A stretch of 64,000 nucleotides of DNA from Pseudoxanthomonas yeongjuensis (GCF_010093345.1 NZ_PDWT01000001.1:1488001-1552000); one strand, 5' to 3'; counted from the first letter of the stretch, positions 29,116 to 37,387 are shown. A program made the numbers and translations. The notes: generated by a model from the sequence alone, not told the origin.

Positions 29116-31698
29116 TTAGAACGTCTGCGTGTAACGGAAGTACGTGGTACGGCCATACGCGTCGTACAGGTAGAAGTTCCACGGACGGCCGTCGTACGGG
29201 ACTAGCTCCGGATAACGATCACCGACATTGGTGGCACCGATTGCAATGGTGGCATTCCACGGCGACTTCCAGCTGAACTGGAGATCGTGGGTCGAGTAAC
29301 CGCCAACTGGGGTGGCCGAACGATCCTGTCCACCAATGTAGTTGGTGTTGAAATCAACAGAAAAATCGCCATAGCTCCACCTGTTCTGCAAGGTAGCGCG
29401 CAGATCCGGCGCACCGCCCAGACCAAGCTGGTCGATCATCTCACCCGTCGTGTCCTGGATGTCGAACTTGTTGATGTAGGACACCGACAGCCTGTTCTCC
29501 AACTTGCCCATGCTATCCAGGTCGAAGCTCGTGTTCAGGCGGAAGTCCAGACCTTCTGTTTCCAACAGGCCCTGGTTGGCATAACCAGCTTCGATCGTAC
29601 GTGCACGGCCATTGGGAGCGCGCTCCAAGCCGAATCCGGTCGGGCATGCGCCATAGAGGCCCGGGTCGTTAGAGCAGTTGATGATGTCCTGCGCGCTGAT
29701 CTGCGAGATCGTGTCCTCGACCTTGATGTTGTAGTAATCCAGGCTCAAGTCCAGCCAATCGAACGGATCGTACACAACACCCAAGCTCCACTGCTTCGAC
29801 TGCTCAGAAGAGAGATTCGGATTGGAGGTGAAGAACGTGTCGACCTGCACGCTGCAGGTGGACGGACGGCCCAGAGCCGCGCAAGACGCGGGATCCTTGA
29901 CGGGCTCTGCCGAGAAGGTGCGTTCAGCGGTCAGGATATCCAAGCCCGGCGCACGGAAACCTTCGCCGTACGAGCCACGGAAGGTCAAGTTATCCAGCGG
30001 CTGCCAACGACCGGCGATCTTCGGCGAGAAATCGTTGCCGTAGTCGCTGTACTTGTCATAGCGGCCTGCAACGGTGATGTCGAAGGTGCTGGTGAACGGG
30101 AATAGCCACTCGAAGTAACCCGAGTGCACATCGCGGCTACCGGCCGAGGAACCGCCAGAAGAGCCCAGCACCACGCCAGCGCGCGAAAGCGAGTCGTAGA
30201 TATCCTGGAACTCGTCCTTGCGGTATTCCGCACCAATGACCGCGTTGGACACGCCACCGCCCATCTCGAACAAATCGAAATTCACCGAGCCGAACACTTC
30301 CTGCGTCTTCCAGAAGGAATCACGGCCAATCGTGGCGGTGAAACCGTTCAAGGTTTCCTGCGAGGCGCCGAACGGATCGGCGAAAATGTAATCGCCGTTA
30401 TTGGCAGCTTGGGCAGCCAAGGTCTGGATGATGTAGCCGCGGCCAGTTTCCTTGTAGCTGTAGTTGGTGCGACGGACGCCAAAGTCGGTGCTGATCTTAT
30501 CGGTCAGCTGACCCTGGAAGCCGATCATGAAATCGCTATTGACGGTATCGGTGAAATTGTCGCGGTTACCGGCGGCAGCAAACCGATGGAAGAAGTAGGT
30601 CGGCAGGCCATCGCCCGGGGTCACGTCGTTGATGGTGCCATCTTCTACTGCGACCACGCCCGGAACCGGCGCGTAGCGACCGAAGGTTTCCACCCTCGTC
30701 TGCGTGGCGGTCATGTAGACGGTCCAGTCGTCGTTGATCTGGTAATCGCCGCGGACGAAGATCGCCTTGTTGTCGACCGAGGCTTCATTGGCAGCCACGG
30801 TGTTGAAGTTGAACGAGCACTGCTCCGGGCCACTCGGCAGACCGGTGTCGGGATCAAGAGGCTGGCTCAGGTAAAACCCATTGGAGTTGCAAGCAAAGCC
30901 CGGAACCGCTGCGGGAGCCGCGCCATCGCCGTCCGGGCCCACGCCGGCGTACCAATCGTAATAGTTGTTGCCATAGGTCGTAGCACCAATCTCGTCGCCA
31001 CCAATCTGATCGCGGGTGAAGACCATGCCGCGACTGGACTTGGACACGCCGCCGATCAGGCGACCGCGGTCGCCGGAAACGCCGAAGACGACCGAAAAGT
31101 CTTCCGTGTCGCCACCCTGGATCTTGGTCTGGCCGACGCCGTAACGCAGCTCGACGCCGTTGAAATCCTTGCGCAGGATGATGTTGACCACGCCGCCGAT
31201 CGCGTCGGAGCCGTACACGGCCGATGCGCCGTCGGACAGGATCTCGATGCGCTCGACCGCAGCCAGCGGAATGGCGTTGAGGTCGGAACCGCTGGAAGCG
31301 GACATCGGGTTGGTCGGGGCGCGGTGGCCGTCGATCAGGACCAGAGTACGGCCCGAACCAACACCACGCAGGTCAACGGTGGCCAGTGACTGTGCGGAGC
31401 TGCCGGACTGCGGCTTGAAGTTGCCGAACGAAGCGAACGTGCTGTCGCGCAGCACGTCGGCAACGGAAATGTCGCCGCTGGCATCGATGGAGGCGCGATC
31501 GATGACGGTGACCGGAACGGCACCTTCGATTTCAGCGCGCTTCAGGCGCGAACCGGTCACTTCGACACGGTCAAGGGTCTTTGCTTCTTGTTCGGTGTCG
31601 GTAGCTTCCTGGGCAAATGCATTGCCGGAAACCAGCGCCGCCGCGCTGGCGAACAACGCGAACTGAATCGCGCCTGGCAGCTTCTTAAGGTTGGTCAT
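29116..31698 (-). CDS. TonB-dependent outer-membrane receptor
   Basis: 860 residues with a signal peptide (cleavage near NAFAQE). A TonB-box-like KTLDRVEVTGSR is followed by the plug domain (SVADVLRDSTFASFGNF, GVGSGRTLVLIDGHRAP, VERIEILSDGASAVYGSDAIGGVVNII) and a 22-strand-type barrel ending in aromatic Phe (TYFRYTQTF). The barrel has long loops with paired cysteines. It belongs to the large Xanthomonadaceae/Caudobacter-type receptors used for carbohydrate, peptide or other nutrient import; the ligand is unknown. Its codons look less GC-rich than those of the flanking genes. Confidence 0.95.
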   Translation of the reverse strand: MTNLKKLPGAIQFALFASAAALVSGNAFAQEATDTEQEAKTLDRVEVTGSRLKRAEIEGAVPVTVIDRASIDASGDISVADVLRDSTFASFGNFKPQSGSSAQSLATVDLRGVGSGRTLVLIDGHRAPTNPMSASSGSDLNAIPLAAVERIEILSDGASAVYGSDAIGGVVNIILRKDFNGVELRYGVGQTKIQGGDTEDFSVVFGVSGDRGRLIGGVSKSSRGMVFTRDQIGGDEIGATTYGNNYYDWYAGVGPDGDGAAPAAVPGFACNSNGFYLSQPLDPDTGLPSGPEQCSFNFNTVAANEASVDNKAIFVRGDYQINDDWTVYMTATQTRVETFGRYAPVPGVVAVEDGTINDVTPGDGLPTYFFHRFAAAGNRDNFTDTVNSDFMIGFQGQLTDKISTDFGVRRTNYSYKETGRGYIIQTLAAQAANNGDYIFADPFGASQETLNGFTATIGRDSFWKTQEVFGSVNFDLFEMGGGVSNAVIGAEYRKDEFQDIYDSLSRAGVVLGSSGGSSAGSRDVHSGYFEWLFPFTSTFDITVAGRYDKYSDYGNDFSPKIAGRWQPLDNLTFRGSYGEGFRAPGLDILTAERTFSAEPVKDPASCAALGRPSTCSVQVDTFFTSNPNLSSEQSKQWSLGVVYDPFDWLDLSLDYYNIKVEDTISQISAQDIINCSNDPGLYGACPTGFGLERAPNGRARTIEAGYANQGLLETEGLDFRLNTSFDLDSMGKLENRLSVSYINKFDIQDTTGEMIDQLGLGGAPDLRATLQNRWSYGDFSVDFNTNYIGGQDRSATPVGGYSTHDLQFSWKSPWNATIAIGATNVGDRYPELVPYDGRPWNFYLYDAYGRTTYFRYTQTF

Positions 31699-31994
31699 TT
31701 GATGCTCTCTCTCAAGGTCGAGTTGAAGACCAGGTCGCTAGGACCCAAGCCAAATAAACAGACGCGAAATGGAGCAACGTCTGGTGCCCGAAGGATAACG
31801 TAATTTTTACGGTAGTGGTTGCAACTGATATGAAAACTCTGTCTTTTAGAATTTTCTTCTTTAAAAACAGACAGTTATTCGTTACCAATTCGTGATCAAG
31901 ATACAATTTCGCCTGTTCATAAAAGCACGATTCGGAATTCCGGCTGAATGCCATCTGTCTCTGCAAACATCAAATGCAGTTCCGGCATATGACA
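31699..31994. other. AT-rich intergenic region
   Basis: About 300 bases upstream of the TonB-dependent receptor and downstream of pckG, clearly richer in A/T than the rest of the window. It contains an imperfect inverted repeat built on CTGTCTTTT (31841-31849) and AAAACAGACAG, and presumably holds the receptor promoter. No convincing gene is present. Confidence 0.6.
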
Positions 31995-33782
31995 TCAACT
32001 TAATGCGGCAAGGGTCCGTTGGGCTTCGGCACAGAGTTCATCAGGCATGGCGGGGCCGTAGCTGCGCAGGTATTCGCTGATTTCATCGAACTCGTCCCTC
32101 CAGGCATCCGGATCGACCTTGAACAGGTCAGCCAAGGTTTCCGCAGTCATCCCGACGCCTTGCAGGTTGAAATGTCCCGGCTTGGGCAGCAGTCCGATGG
32201 GCGCCTCGATCGCTTCCGCCCTGCCCTGCACGCGCTCGATCATCCATTCCAGCACCCGCAGGTTCTCGCCGAAGCCCGGCCACAGGAACTGGCCATCCTC
32301 GCCCTTGCGGAACCAGTTGACGTGGAAGACCTTCGGCAGCTTCGCCCCGGGCTGGTCGAACGAGAGCCAGTGGGCGAAGTAATCGGCGAAGTTGTAGCCG
32401 CAGAACGGTTTCATCGCCATCGGATCGCGACGCATCACCCCGACCGCGCCGGTAGCGGCCGCAGTGGTTTCCGAACCCATGCTGGCGCCGACCAGCACGC
32501 CATGGGTCCAGTCGCGGGCCTCGAACACCAGCGGCACCAGCGAGGCGCGGCGACCGCCGAAGACGATGGCGGAAATCGGCACGCCCTGCGGATCTTCCGC
32601 ACGTGGCGAATAGCTCGGACACTGCTTCGCGGAGACCGTGAAGCGCGAATTGGGATGCGCAGCCGGGCCATTGGCCGGATCGTAGTCGCGGCCCTGCCAG
32701 TCCTTCGCCGGCACACGCTTGTCCAGGCCTTCCCACCACGGCTGGTTGTCGTCGGTGACGGCGACATTGGTGAAGATCGTGCCGTGTTGGATGGAAGCCA
32801 GCGCATTGGGATTGGATTTCTCCGAAGTGCCAGGCGCGACGCCGAAGAATCCCGCTTCCGGGTTGATCGCGTACAGGCGGCCATCGGCGCCGGGTCGCAT
32901 CCAGCAGATGTCGTCGCCCACCGTCCACACTTTCCAGCCGGCCTCGCGGTAGCTTTGCGGCGGGATCAGCATGGCCAGGTTGGTCTTGCCGCAGGCCGAC
33001 GGAAACGCCGCGGCGATGTAGTGGACCTCGCCTTGCGGATTCTCGATGCCGACGATCAGCATGTGCTCGGCCAGCCAGCCTTCGCGCCGCGCCTGGTGCG
33101 AGGCGATGCGCAGCGCGTGGCATTTCTTGCCGAGCAGGGCGTTGCCGCCGTAGCCCGAACCGAACGACTTGATGGTCAGTTCTTCCGGGAAATGCATGAT
33201 GAAGCGACGCTCTGGATCCAACTCGCCAATCGAATGCAGCCCCTTGACGAAGCTTCCCTCGCGCTCGATCCGCGCCAGCGCCGCCGCGCCCATGCGGGTC
33301 ATGATGCGCATGTTGGCGACCACGTACGGGGAATCGGTGATCTCCACGCCGCAGCGCGCCAGCGGCGAATCGATCGGACCCATGCAATAGGGGACCACGT
33401 ACAGGGTGCGGCCGCGCATGCAGCCGGCGAACAATGCGTCCATCTGCGCATGGCCATCAGCCGGTGACATCCAGTGGTTGTTGGGGCCGGCGGCATCGCG
33501 TTCGGGCGTGCAGACGAAGGTCAGGTGTTCGACCCGGGCCACATCGCTGGGACTGGAACGATGCAGCCAGCTGTCGGGATGGGTATCCGGATTCAGCGGC
33601 AGCAAGGTGCCGTCGGCCTGCATCTGTTGCACCAGCGCGGCGTATTCGGGATCGCTGCCGTCGCACCAATGGATGTGGTCGGGCTGAGTCAGCGCCGCGG
33701 CTTCAGTGACCCACTGATTCAGGTTGTCGAGCTGACTGCCGGCGGGGCTTTTCCCGTCGATGAAAGAAACCGCTGCATTCAT
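31995..33782 (-). CDS. pckG: Phosphoenolpyruvate carboxykinase (GTP)
   Basis: 595 residues, normal for the GTP-dependent type. It converts oxaloacetate and GTP to PEP, the first committed step of gluconeogenesis. Landmarks: YVVPYCMGPIDSPLARCGVE, the P-loop FPSACGKTNLAM with the reactive cysteine, the kinase-2 region VGDDICWMRPGADG and the FGGRRASLVPLV segment. A ribosome-binding site (GGGAGGGC) precedes the ATG at 33782. Palindromes lie just upstream. Confidence 0.97.
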   Translation of the reverse strand: MNAAVSFIDGKSPAGSQLDNLNQWVTEAAALTQPDHIHWCDGSDPEYAALVQQMQADGTLLPLNPDTHPDSWLHRSSPSDVARVEHLTFVCTPERDAAGPNNHWMSPADGHAQMDALFAGCMRGRTLYVVPYCMGPIDSPLARCGVEITDSPYVVANMRIMTRMGAAALARIEREGSFVKGLHSIGELDPERRFIMHFPEELTIKSFGSGYGGNALLGKKCHALRIASHQARREGWLAEHMLIVGIENPQGEVHYIAAAFPSACGKTNLAMLIPPQSYREAGWKVWTVGDDICWMRPGADGRLYAINPEAGFFGVAPGTSEKSNPNALASIQHGTIFTNVAVTDDNQPWWEGLDKRVPAKDWQGRDYDPANGPAAHPNSRFTVSAKQCPSYSPRAEDPQGVPISAIVFGGRRASLVPLVFEARDWTHGVLVGASMGSETTAAATGAVGVMRRDPMAMKPFCGYNFADYFAHWLSFDQPGAKLPKVFHVNWFRKGEDGQFLWPGFGENLRVLEWMIERVQGRAEAIEAPIGLLPKPGHFNLQGVGMTAETLADLFKVDPDAWRDEFDEISEYLRSYGPAMPDELCAEAQRTLAALS

Positions 33783-33799
33783 GCTTGCCCTCCCAGGCC

Positions 33800-33822
33800 A
33801 ACCATATGGTTACGTATGTAAC
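33800..33822. promoter_or_regulatory. Overlapping palindromes upstream of pckG
   Basis: AACCATATGGTT (33800-33811) is a perfect palindrome, and GTTACGTATGTAAC (33809-33822) overlaps it. They lie 18 to 40 bases before the pckG start, where an operator would act. The binding protein is not known. Confidence 0.4.
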
Positions 33823-33892
33823 TGTGCAGTTTACGCGCGCCGGCCGGGAGGGTCTTGCTGCAGCGCGGACGCTCGATCGCCTGAAAACGTTA

Positions 33893-34636
33893 TCAGCCTG
33901 GCTGCGCGCGTCGATAGGGCTGGAACAACTGCAGCAACCACGGCTTCTGCGCCAACACCAGGCTCACGCCGACGCGCTCCTGCGCATCGAGAGTGGCATC
34001 GCGCGCCAGCAACGCGTCGAACTCACGCGCCAGTTCTTCCAGGCGCAGGCGCAACTGCTTCACCCCGTCGATGCTCAGGCTGCCGCTCAACAGCAGCAAC
34101 GCATCCTGCTCGCCATCGAAGGGATCAGCGAAGAAATCGCCGAGCAGGCTCTTGCGGAAGTAACGCTCCATCGGTCCGTCGGCGCGCCAGCGGAAATTGC
34201 GCGCGGTCAACGGGCGGCCGCGATTGCCTGGCATCAGTTCGATGATCCCCAGCCGGTCCAGCCGCACCAGCAACGCGGTCCATTGCGCCAGGGTGAACTC
34301 GAACTGGGCCAGCACGTCATCCTGGTGCCAGCGATTGAGGGTCAGGAACAGCGCCAGCAACAGGACCGGTTCGCCGACCAGCGCCTGCTCCTGTTCCTCG
34401 CTCAGGTTGGCCATGGCAGGACGCCCGCGCGCAGCCTCGGCGCTGAGTTCGGCCAGGCCCACGTCCAGCGCATCGCAGACCTGCTCCAGGCGTTGCAGGC
34501 TCATCGCCCGTTGCGAGAACATGCGCTTGATCGCCGCCTCGCTCAGTTTCAGGCGTGCCGCCAGGTCGCGATAAGTCATGCCCTGGGCGCGCAGGCAGCG
34601 CTTGAGGGCATCGATGAGTTCGAGCGAGATCGCCAT
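33893..34636 (-). CDS. HTH (XRE-type) transcriptional regulator
   Basis: 247 residues from ATG 34636. The N-terminal 60 residues form a helix-turn-helix (ALKRCLRAQGMTYRDLAARL then KLSEAAIKRMFSQRAMSLQR). The rest has no recognised ligand domain but includes a possible winged-helix-like part (LAQFEFTLAQWTALLVRLDRLG) and a helical C-terminus. It lies between pckG and the integron cassettes and looks like a chromosomal gene rather than a cassette. The target is unknown; pckG is a candidate because of the palindromes between them. Confidence 0.82.
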   Translation of the reverse strand: MAISLELIDALKRCLRAQGMTYRDLAARLKLSEAAIKRMFSQRAMSLQRLEQVCDALDVGLAELSAEAARGRPAMANLSEEQEQALVGEPVLLLALFLTLNRWHQDDVLAQFEFTLAQWTALLVRLDRLGIIELMPGNRGRPLTARNFRWRADGPMERYFRKSLLGDFFADPFDGEQDALLLLSGSLSIDGVKQLRLRLEELAREFDALLARDATLDAQERVGVSLVLAQKPWLLQLFQPYRRAQPG

Positions 34637-34648
34637 GGGTATCAAATT

Positions 34649-34676
34649 ACTATACGTGGCGACCCGTGTCGCTCAA
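34649..34676 (-). promoter_or_regulatory. Promoter of the XRE-type regulator
   Basis: On the minus strand TTGAGC (34676-34671), 16-base spacer, TATAGT (34654-34649). The start codon at 34636 is only 12 bases after the -10 box, so the leader would be about six bases. Confidence 0.6.
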
Positions 34677-34703
34677 GCTTGTCGACGAGTGTTGATCCAT
34701 GGG

Positions 34704-34744
34704 TTGATCGCCAGGGTGGACCGCCCGCGCAAGAGCGATCAGGC
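34704..34744 (-). repeat. Probable decayed attC site
   Basis: After the GNAT gene the minus strand reads GCCTGAT (R''-like, 34744-34738), and GATCGC/GCGATC form a stem across 34706-34740. No GTTRRRY-type right core follows, so this end of the array seems eroded. Confidence 0.35.
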
Positions 34745-35233
34745 CTTCGCCACCTGCAGCGAGACCTGCTTGGAGCCGTTACCCAGCCACTGGCTGCCGA
34801 CCTGGTGGAAGCCGAACTTGTCGTGAAAGAGGCGCGAGGGTTCGTTCGGAGGAACGACGTTGTATTCGCAGGCGATGGTGGCGATGCCGTTTGAGCGGGC
34901 GTAATCGAACAGGTCTTGGTAGAGCAGCATGCCCAGCCGCAATCTCCGGTAGTCGCCGCCGACGACGATCCGGTCCACGTACAGGAAAGCGTCGTGACAC
35001 GCAGCGAACCACTCGAAGTTTTCGTTGGCGTGGCCGCAGCCGTCTTCCATGGCGAGGAGGAAGGCGGCGACGGCTCCATCGACGGTCGCGACCTTGTGGT
35101 AATTGGCCAGGCCGTGGAGCTGGCGCAGCCGTGCTTCGTCCATCGGGCTGGTGTGCCTGACTTCGGCGGCGTTGAGGGCGACCACGGCGGCGAAGTCCGC
35201 TGCATCGGCATCGCGGAGGGCGATTTCTCTCAT
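34739..35233 (-). CDS. GNAT acetyltransferase (COG3818-like), cassette gene
   Basis: 164 residues. A GNAT fold of the predicted-acetyltransferase type in which VVALNAAEVRHTSPMDEARL, NENFEWFAACHDAFLYVDRIVV and ACEYNVVPPNEPSRLFHDKFGF are recognisable. The acetyl-CoA loop (GGDYRRLRLGMLLYQDLF) departs from the usual R/QxxGxG/A pattern. The substrate is unknown. It has the same orientation as the other five small genes and its stop lies within an attC-like R'' sequence. Confidence 0.85.
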   Translation of the reverse strand: MREIALRDADAADFAAVVALNAAEVRHTSPMDEARLRQLHGLANYHKVATVDGAVAAFLLAMEDGCGHANENFEWFAACHDAFLYVDRIVVGGDYRRLRLGMLLYQDLFDYARSNGIATIACEYNVVPPNEPSRLFHDKFGFHQVGSQWLGNGSKQVSLQVAKA

Positions 35234-35245
35234 GGGATTCCGGAT

Positions 35246-35300
35246 ACCTGCGGGCTTGATCGGGCTGCGAGGCGACTTCGGCTCGGATGGGTGGTCAGGC
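35246..35300 (-). repeat. attC-like site, partly degenerate
   Basis: The R'' core GCCTGAC (35300-35294, minus) contains the TGA stop of the AAC(3)-I-like gene, and GAGCCGAAG resembles the L'' box of the other sites. The right core position holds CGCAGGT (35252-35246) instead of GTTRRRY. About 55 bp. Confidence 0.55.
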
Positions 35301-35768
35301 GGCCCCGCGCGGGGCTACCCCTATGTCGAAGTGCATCACGTCCTCGCGGATGCCAAGTTTCGTGTACAGGGCAATGGCCGGGTCGTCACCATAGTCCGCC
35401 TGGACGAAGATAACGTACGCCCCCAGCCTGGCGGCGATGTCCTTGAGCGCTTCGATGAGGCCGGTTGCAACCCCGCGCCGCCTGCACTCTTCCTCCACGG
35501 CAAGATCGTAGATGTAGATCTCGCTGCGTTCCTGCTCGAATTTTTCGAGGACGTACGCGACCAGCCCACCGATGACATGACCATCGTCGAATGCCGCAAG
35601 CGTGATGAAGGTTTCGCTGTCCAGCAGCCTGGTCAGGTAAGTCGATCGCGGCTGCTTCTCCGTGAACGTGTCTATTTCACCGAACGCCCTGCCAAGGACA
35701 CCCAGCATGGCGCGCATCTCCGCGATATCGGCAGAGGTCAACCGGCGAATCGAGATCGGAGTTGTCAT
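35295..35768 (-). CDS. AAC(3)-I-type aminoglycoside N-acetyltransferase, cassette gene
   Basis: 157 residues with the AAC(3)-I GNAT pattern over the whole length: [74 protein letters not shown] (acetyl-CoA loop) and [20 protein letters not shown] followed by [11 protein letters not shown]. The last blocks are nearly those of the known gentamicin-acetylating AAC(3)-I enzymes. It should transfer acetyl from acetyl-CoA to the 3-amino group of gentamicin-type drugs, though activity and expression are unproven. It is flanked on both sides by attC-like sites. The start is ATG 35768, 14 bases after the recombination core, with no clear ribosome-binding site. Confidence 0.88.
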   Translation of the reverse strand: MTTPISIRRLTSADIAEMRAMLGVLGRAFGEIDTFTEKQPRSTYLTRLLDSETFITLAAFDDGHVIGGLVAYVLEKFEQERSEIYIYDLAVEEECRRRGVATGLIEALKDIAARLGAYVIFVQADYGDDPAIALYTKLGIREDVMHFDIGVAPRGAA

Positions 35769-35781
35769 GAGGCCGATGGTT

Positions 35782-35846
35782 GCCTTACGGCTGGATCAAA
35801 CCGGCCCGCGAAGCGGGCTCGCCTTGAATGAAATGAATCGTCAGGC
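35782..35846 (-). repeat. attC recombination site
   Basis: Read on the minus strand: R'' GCCTGAC (35846-35840, containing the TGA stop of the SRPBCC gene), an imperfect hairpin with the core GCCCGCTTCGCGGGC, then the right core GTAAGGC (35788-35782). About 65 bp. This is the arrangement and near-sequence of Xanthomonas-type integron attC sites. Confidence 0.75.
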
Positions 35847-36332
35847 CTGCTGCCAACCCGCCTTGTGCGCATCCGGGTTCTTGTCCGCGACAAGGTTCAG
35901 TCTGATGCCATGCTCAAGAAAGGCCTTGAGGCCGGCAAGCGTCCAGGTGAACCCTTGGGTCGACTCGCCAACGTACTTGACGAGCTCGTCTCCGTCGCCC
36001 GTCCAGCCAGACTCTTTGACGACGACGTAGGTCGTTGCATCGTTGCGCGCGGAGAAGATCCACTCAACCGTGGTGCGACCACTGTATCCGTCCCACTCGA
36101 TCACAATCCGCCTGTCGGGTTCGATGGCCTCTACTAGCACCGACGTGGATGCCCCGTACATCTCCCAGTCCCACCTGACCTCATGACCAGCCTTGAGTCG
36201 ACCACTGCTCCTTGTGAACCAGAATTTGGTTGTAATGCCCGGATCGATGAAAGCCTCGAAAACTTCAGCGACGGGTTTGCGAATGAGCATTTCCGCCTCC
36301 GCAACGGGCGCTTTTGTGATCTCGACCTTCAT
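35841..36332 (-). CDS. SRPBCC/AHSA1-domain protein, cassette gene
   Basis: 163 residues from ATG 36332, which has a strong ribosome-binding site (GGGAGG). An activator of Hsp90 ATPase-like (AHSA1) START fold: MLIRKPVAEVFEAFIDPGIT, TKFWFTRSSGRLKAGHEVRW, DWEMYGASTSVLVEAIEPDR, and the C-terminal helix STQGFTWTLAGLKAFLEHGI. Such proteins bind hydrophobic ligands; the role is unknown. An ATG at 36374 is possible but lies in the attC region. Confidence 0.85.
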   Translation of the reverse strand: MKVEITKAPVAEAEMLIRKPVAEVFEAFIDPGITTKFWFTRSSGRLKAGHEVRWDWEMYGASTSVLVEAIEPDRRIVIEWDGYSGRTTVEWIFSARNDATTYVVVKESGWTGDGDELVKYVGESTQGFTWTLAGLKAFLEHGIRLNLVADKNPDAHKAGWQQA

Positions 36333-36349
36333 GACAACCTCCCTTGCAA

Positions 36350-36409
36350 GCCTGAGGCCTGAATCAGACCGCACCTCGATGCGTCGTCGGCCTCGATGAA
36401 TTGCTGGAT
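36350..36409 (-). repeat. attC-like site
   Basis: Minus strand: R'' ATCCAGC (36409-36403; one mismatch to RYYYAAC), then CAATTCATCGAGGCCGA as in the other sites, then CTGATTCAGG and the right core CTCAGGC (36356-36350; two mismatches to GTTRRRY). 60 bp, diverged but recognisable. Confidence 0.6.
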
Positions 36410-36422
36410 GGCAACGCCCTGC

Positions 36423-36803
36423 TCATTGGCCAGCGGGCGGTTGCCAGAGCTCGACCTTGTTGCCTTCGGGGTCGATCACCCAGCCGAATTTTCCCTGCTC
36501 GGAACTGTCGGTCTTGTCGACGACGTTGCAACCTTCGGCACGCAGCGCAGCAAGCAGGCCGTCCAGATCCGCGACACGGAAATTGATCATGAAAGACGCG
36601 GGGCTCGGCTCCATGTACTTGGTATCCTGGGCGAACGGACTCCAGATCGTCATGCCTGGCCGGCTGTCGGCGCCTCCCCACTGGAAAACGGCCCCGCCCC
36701 AGTCGGTTACATCCAGACCAAGGTGATCGCGGTACCAGGCGCCAAGCGCTTTCGGGTCCGCTGATTTGAAGAAGATCCCGCCAATACCGGTGACGCGTTC
36801 CAT
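36423..36803 (-). CDS. VOC (glyoxalase/bleomycin-resistance fold) protein, cassette gene
   Basis: 126 residues from ATG 36803, which has GGAG six bases upstream (an ATG at 36815 would add four residues). Paired beta-alpha-beta units start at GIGGIFFKSADPKALGAWYR and SFMINFRVADLDGLLAALRA; the C-terminal FGWVIDPEGNKVELWQP holds the conserved metal-site glutamate. The family includes glyoxalases, fosfomycin- and bleomycin-resistance proteins; the specific reaction is not inferable. Confidence 0.85.
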   Translation of the reverse strand: MERVTGIGGIFFKSADPKALGAWYRDHLGLDVTDWGGAVFQWGGADSRPGMTIWSPFAQDTKYMEPSPASFMINFRVADLDGLLAALRAEGCNVVDKTDSSEQGKFGWVIDPEGNKVELWQPPAGQ

Positions 36804-36838
36804 GGCCTGCTCCATAGGTGGCCGACAGATTTTCCGCG

Positions 36839-36898
36839 GTCTGACCCCTGAATCAAGCCGACCCGCGAAGGGGCTCGGCTTGAATTAATTGTCAGGGC
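36839..36898 (-). repeat. attC recombination site
   Basis: Minus strand: R'' region GCCCTGACAATTAATTCAAG, L'' AAGCCGA, central loop with CTTCGCGGG, then CGGCTTGATTCAGG and right core GTCAGAC (36845-36839; one mismatch to GTTRRRY). About 60 bp, immediately downstream of the stop of the next cassette gene. Confidence 0.7.
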
Positions 36899-37285
36899 TC
36901 ACTGCCTGGCACAAGACGGCATGTCTTCAGGTGCCGGGCTCATGAACCTGGTCTTCCCGTTACAGATTGAATAGCTGAACGACGTGCTCGCCAGGCCTGC
37001 ATCCGGAATTGTCTGGGAGTGCAGTTGCTTGCCCGATGCATCGGTCAGAAGAACAGTCGTTTTATCCGGATTTCCAGAACTGCCCGACGTGGCAAATGCC
37101 AACACATGACCATCTCCGAGCTCAAGCTTCGCTGTTTGTCCCGACGGGATCTGGATATCGAATGTGACCGGCGTTGCGCCATCCTGCTGCAGCGAGCCGA
37201 CGAACTGGACGCTGGCTGGCGTTACCGCAAAGGCTGATGCGCAAAGACCAAGTAACGCGATTGAGACTACCGGTGCTTGCTTCAT
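36899..37285 (-). CDS. Exported protein of unknown function, cassette gene
   Basis: 128 residues from ATG 37285 (ribosome-binding site GGAGA). Signal peptide MKQAPVVSIALLGLCASAFA. The mature part looks like a small beta-sandwich (VTFDIQIPSGQTAKLELGDG, TSFSYSICNGKTRFMSPAPE) with two cysteines near the C-terminus that may form a disulfide. I recognise no family. The base composition is visibly less GC-rich than the flanking chromosome, in line with an acquired cassette. Confidence 0.75.
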   Translation of the reverse strand: MKQAPVVSIALLGLCASAFAVTPASVQFVGSLQQDGATPVTFDIQIPSGQTAKLELGDGHVLAFATSGSSGNPDKTTVLLTDASGKQLHSQTIPDAGLASTSFSYSICNGKTRFMSPAPEDMPSCARQ

Positions 37286-37321
37286 TGTCCATCTCCAGGT
37301 TGTGTGATGCTTGTTTGCGAG

Positions 37322-37383
37322 ACCCAACTCCTGAATCAAGCCGGCCCGTAAAGCGGCTTCGGCCTGAATGAATTGTCGGGGTC
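37322..37383 (-). repeat. attC recombination site, best-preserved right core
   Basis: Minus strand: GACCCCGACAATTCATTCAG at the left, then CCGAAGCCGC, a short loop, GGCCGGCTTGATTCAGG and the perfect right core GTTGGGT (37328-37322; consensus GTTRRRY). The outer ends GACCCCGAC and GTTGGGTC are complementary. About 62 bp. Confidence 0.8.
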
Positions 37384-37387
37384 CATG

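Noticed and set aside
33893..34636. XRE-type regulator as a seventh cassette
   Set aside because: It has its own sigma-70-like promoter, chromosome-like composition, and no attC on its far side.
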